Assembly: GCA_017860295.1 (NCBI GenBank)
Contig: JAFNAS010000020.1
Location: 1 to 64,000, forward strand
DNA: 64,000 nt
Direction of reading: 5' to 3'
Origin: Bacteroidota bacterium
Lineage (GTDB): Bacteria; Bacteroidota; Bacteroidia; Bacteroidales; Paludibacteraceae
Shown: piece by piece, positions 63,057 to 64,000 of the stretch
Layout: the number at the start of each line of letters is the position of its first letter
Position numbering within the stretch: position 1 is the stretch's first letter
Position numbers and translations under genes: made by a program
Notes under the pieces: generated by a model
Seen by the model: the letters and a program-made list of their open reading frames with translations, nothing else
Databases searched by the model: none
Told to the model about the DNA's origin: nothing

Positions 63057-63082
63057 AGCCCCCTTGAGGGGGTTGGGGGTTG
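63057..63082 (+). repeat. REP-like palindromic unit
   Basis: AGCCCCCTTGAGGGGGTTGG, followed by GGGTTG: a hairpin CCCCCTTGAGGGGG plus a TTGGGGGTT tail. It is the same build (hairpin plus G-rich tail) as the units at 62895-63015 but more diverged. It lies 77 bases before the downstream start codon. Confidence 0.65.
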
Positions 63083-63122
63083 ATGTATATAATTCCGCTT
63101 TTACGAATCGTCATATAATTTG

Positions 63123-63130
63123 TATCTTTG
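63123..63130 (+). promoter_or_regulatory. -7 box of the acyltransferase gene
   Basis: TATCTTTG, 28 bases before the ATG at 63159. Confidence 0.6.
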
Positions 63131-63158
63131 TGCATTATCAAAAACAGTATCCCCGATA

Positions 63159-64000
63159 ATGGAAACGAATCCGGAACAATTCAACGATATTTGTCCGCTC
63201 CACAGCGAGCAGGTACCCGATGCCGTCAGCAGCCTCTTGTCAGAACCCCGTTTTGTGGGTGTGCTGTCCTATCTCTTTCCCAACTTACCGATCGAAGAGG
63301 TGAAGGCTCTTTTTCAAAGTGTCCGGACGGTAGACGATTTTCAGCGTAAGATCGACTATCCTTTCTTGCGTAAACTCGAAGCGAAGGCCAGCAAAGGGAT
63401 CGATCTGGAAGGAGCCGAAAAACTCGATAGATCGATCTGCCATCTCTTCATTTCGAACCACAGGGATATTGTTCTCGACTCGGCTTTTCTCTGTATCGAA
63501 CTGATCGATGCCGGCTTCGATACCGTGGAAATCGCTATCGGCGACAACCTGCTGATCTATCCCTGGATCGAGACTCTGGTACGTCTCAACAAAAGCTTTG
63601 TCGTTCGCCGGGGAGTGAGTGGACGCAGTCAATTGGAGGCCTCGCAGCACCTTTCTCGCTATATGCGCTATGTCTTAAGCGAAAAGCATCAGTCCATCTG
63701 GCTGGCGCAACGCGAAGGGCGAGCCAAAGACGGCAACGACCGCACCCAGGAGAGCTTGCTGAAAATGCTTAACATGTCGGGCGAAGGTTCTATTACCGAC
63801 AACCTGGCTGGTCTCAATATCTGTCCGCTCACCATCTCGTACGAATACGATCCGTGCGACTTTCTGAAAGCAAAAGAGTTTCAACAAAAAAGAGATAATC
63901 CCGAATACAAAAAAAACCCCACCGACGACTTGCTCAACATGCAAACCGGCATTATGGGCTACAAGGGAAAGATCATGTACCGCCTTGCAGGTAACATTGC
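63159..64000 (+). CDS. PlsB-like glycerophospholipid acyltransferase (3' end outside window)
   Basis: The first 280 codons of an acyltransferase in the 1-acyl-glycerol-3-phosphate/PlsB superfamily; the gene continues past the right edge. The catalytic block reads HLFISNHRDIVLDSAF, where the usual NH-x4-D is spaced as NH-x5-D or uses HRD directly. The second block, LNKSFVVRRGV, and the third, SIWLAQREGRAKDGNDRT, match the substrate-binding motifs of the family. No signal or membrane segment is seen. Probable role: acylation in phospholipid or lipid A-type lipid synthesis; the acyl acceptor is not determinable here. The ATG at 63159 follows the -7 box at 63123 and a REP-rich gap. Confidence 0.85.
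   Translation, partial: METNPEQFNDICPLHSEQVPDAVSSLLSEPRFVGVLSYLFPNLPIEEVKALFQSVRTVDDFQRKIDYPFLRKLEAKASKGIDLEGAEKLDRSICHLFISNHRDIVLDSAFLCIELIDAGFDTVEIAIGDNLLIYPWIETLVRLNKSFVVRRGVSGRSQLEASQHLSRYMRYVLSEKHQSIWLAQREGRAKDGNDRTQESLLKMLNMSGEGSITDNLAGLNICPLTISYEYDPCDFLKAKEFQQKRDNPEYKKNPTDDLLNMQTGIMGYKGKIMYRLAGNI

Noticed and set aside
62881-63082. Possible CRISPR array
   Set aside because: The repeats are hairpin units of differing length and orientation, with no regular spacers and no cas gene.
62773-63159. 128-codon plus-strand frame covering the tsaD-acyltransferase gap
   Set aside because: It runs through REP-like repeats and their low-complexity Pro/Arg/Ser translation, and overlaps the next promoter. 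It is not a gene.

Overview
The window is chromosomal DNA of an anaerobic Bacteroidota bacterium, most likely order Bacteroidales. Three things point there. Promoters match the Bacteroidetes sigma-ABfr pattern (TTTG, 19-21 bases, TAnnTTTG) upstream of many genes. The envelope genes are typical of the phylum: SusC/SusD pairs, an ECF sigma/FecR pair, STN-domain TonB receptors, the FtsX-DUF3098-UppP-TruB cluster, a LepB of about 480 residues and a PG0541-type protein beside an RND pump. The metabolism is anaerobic, with a large pyruvate:ferredoxin oxidoreductase and a class I hybrid cluster protein. I cannot name the genus. I see no insertion sequence, prophage, CRISPR array, rRNA gene or integrase.

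Layout. 1-2.9 kb (minus): ECF sigma factor, FecR anti-sigma factor and the start of an STN-type SusC receptor cut by the window edge. 3-8 kb: an AAA ATPase and nifJ. 8.1-9.9 kb: a LytS-like kinase with a His/Met/Pro-rich loop and its LytTR regulator. 10.3-14.1 kb: a four-gene cluster of a VTC polyphosphate-polymerase-like protein, a DUF4956 membrane protein, a DUF2490 outer-membrane protein and a Cthe_2159-type beta-helix lipoprotein. 14.3-17.8 kb: tRNA-Thr(CGT), a TPR lipoprotein, a radical SAM/SPASM protein and tRNA-Cys(GCA). 18-26.6 kb: a LiaF-like protein with a membrane LytTR regulator, a TolC/MFP/RND efflux operon with PG0541, and a metallo-beta-lactamase-fold hydrolase. 26.8-31.7 kb (minus): a SusC/SusD pair. 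32.5-46.7 kb: housekeeping genes for tRNA modification (trmB, miaB, truB, queA), Fe-S assembly (mrp), cell envelope (yfhO, ftsX, uppP), a YgiQ radical SAM protein, and an acyl-ACP thioesterase followed by ilvC. 46.8-53.8 kb: a GNAT-like protein, phenylacetate-CoA ligase with an ACT protein, L25-pth-ribD-M20 peptidase, and a Cys/Lys-rich exported peptide. 53.8-64 kb: GNAT, lepB, dtd, a Crp/Fnr regulator divergent from hcp, a K+/H+ antiporter, small genes, tsaD, REP-like repeats and a truncated PlsB-like acyltransferase.

How the genes work together. The strongest candidate for an under-described system is 8.1-14.1 kb. There a two-component pair precedes a cluster whose products are predicted to lie in the cytoplasm, inner membrane, outer membrane and surface, which suggests a polymer made inside and handled at the surface. 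The clearest regulatory inference is at 57.4-57.6 kb, where a perfect TTGTAA-N6-TTACAA palindrome lies just upstream of the hcp promoter between hcp and a divergent Crp/Fnr gene, as expected for an HcpR-type nitrosative-stress switch. Most of the rest is conserved core genome.
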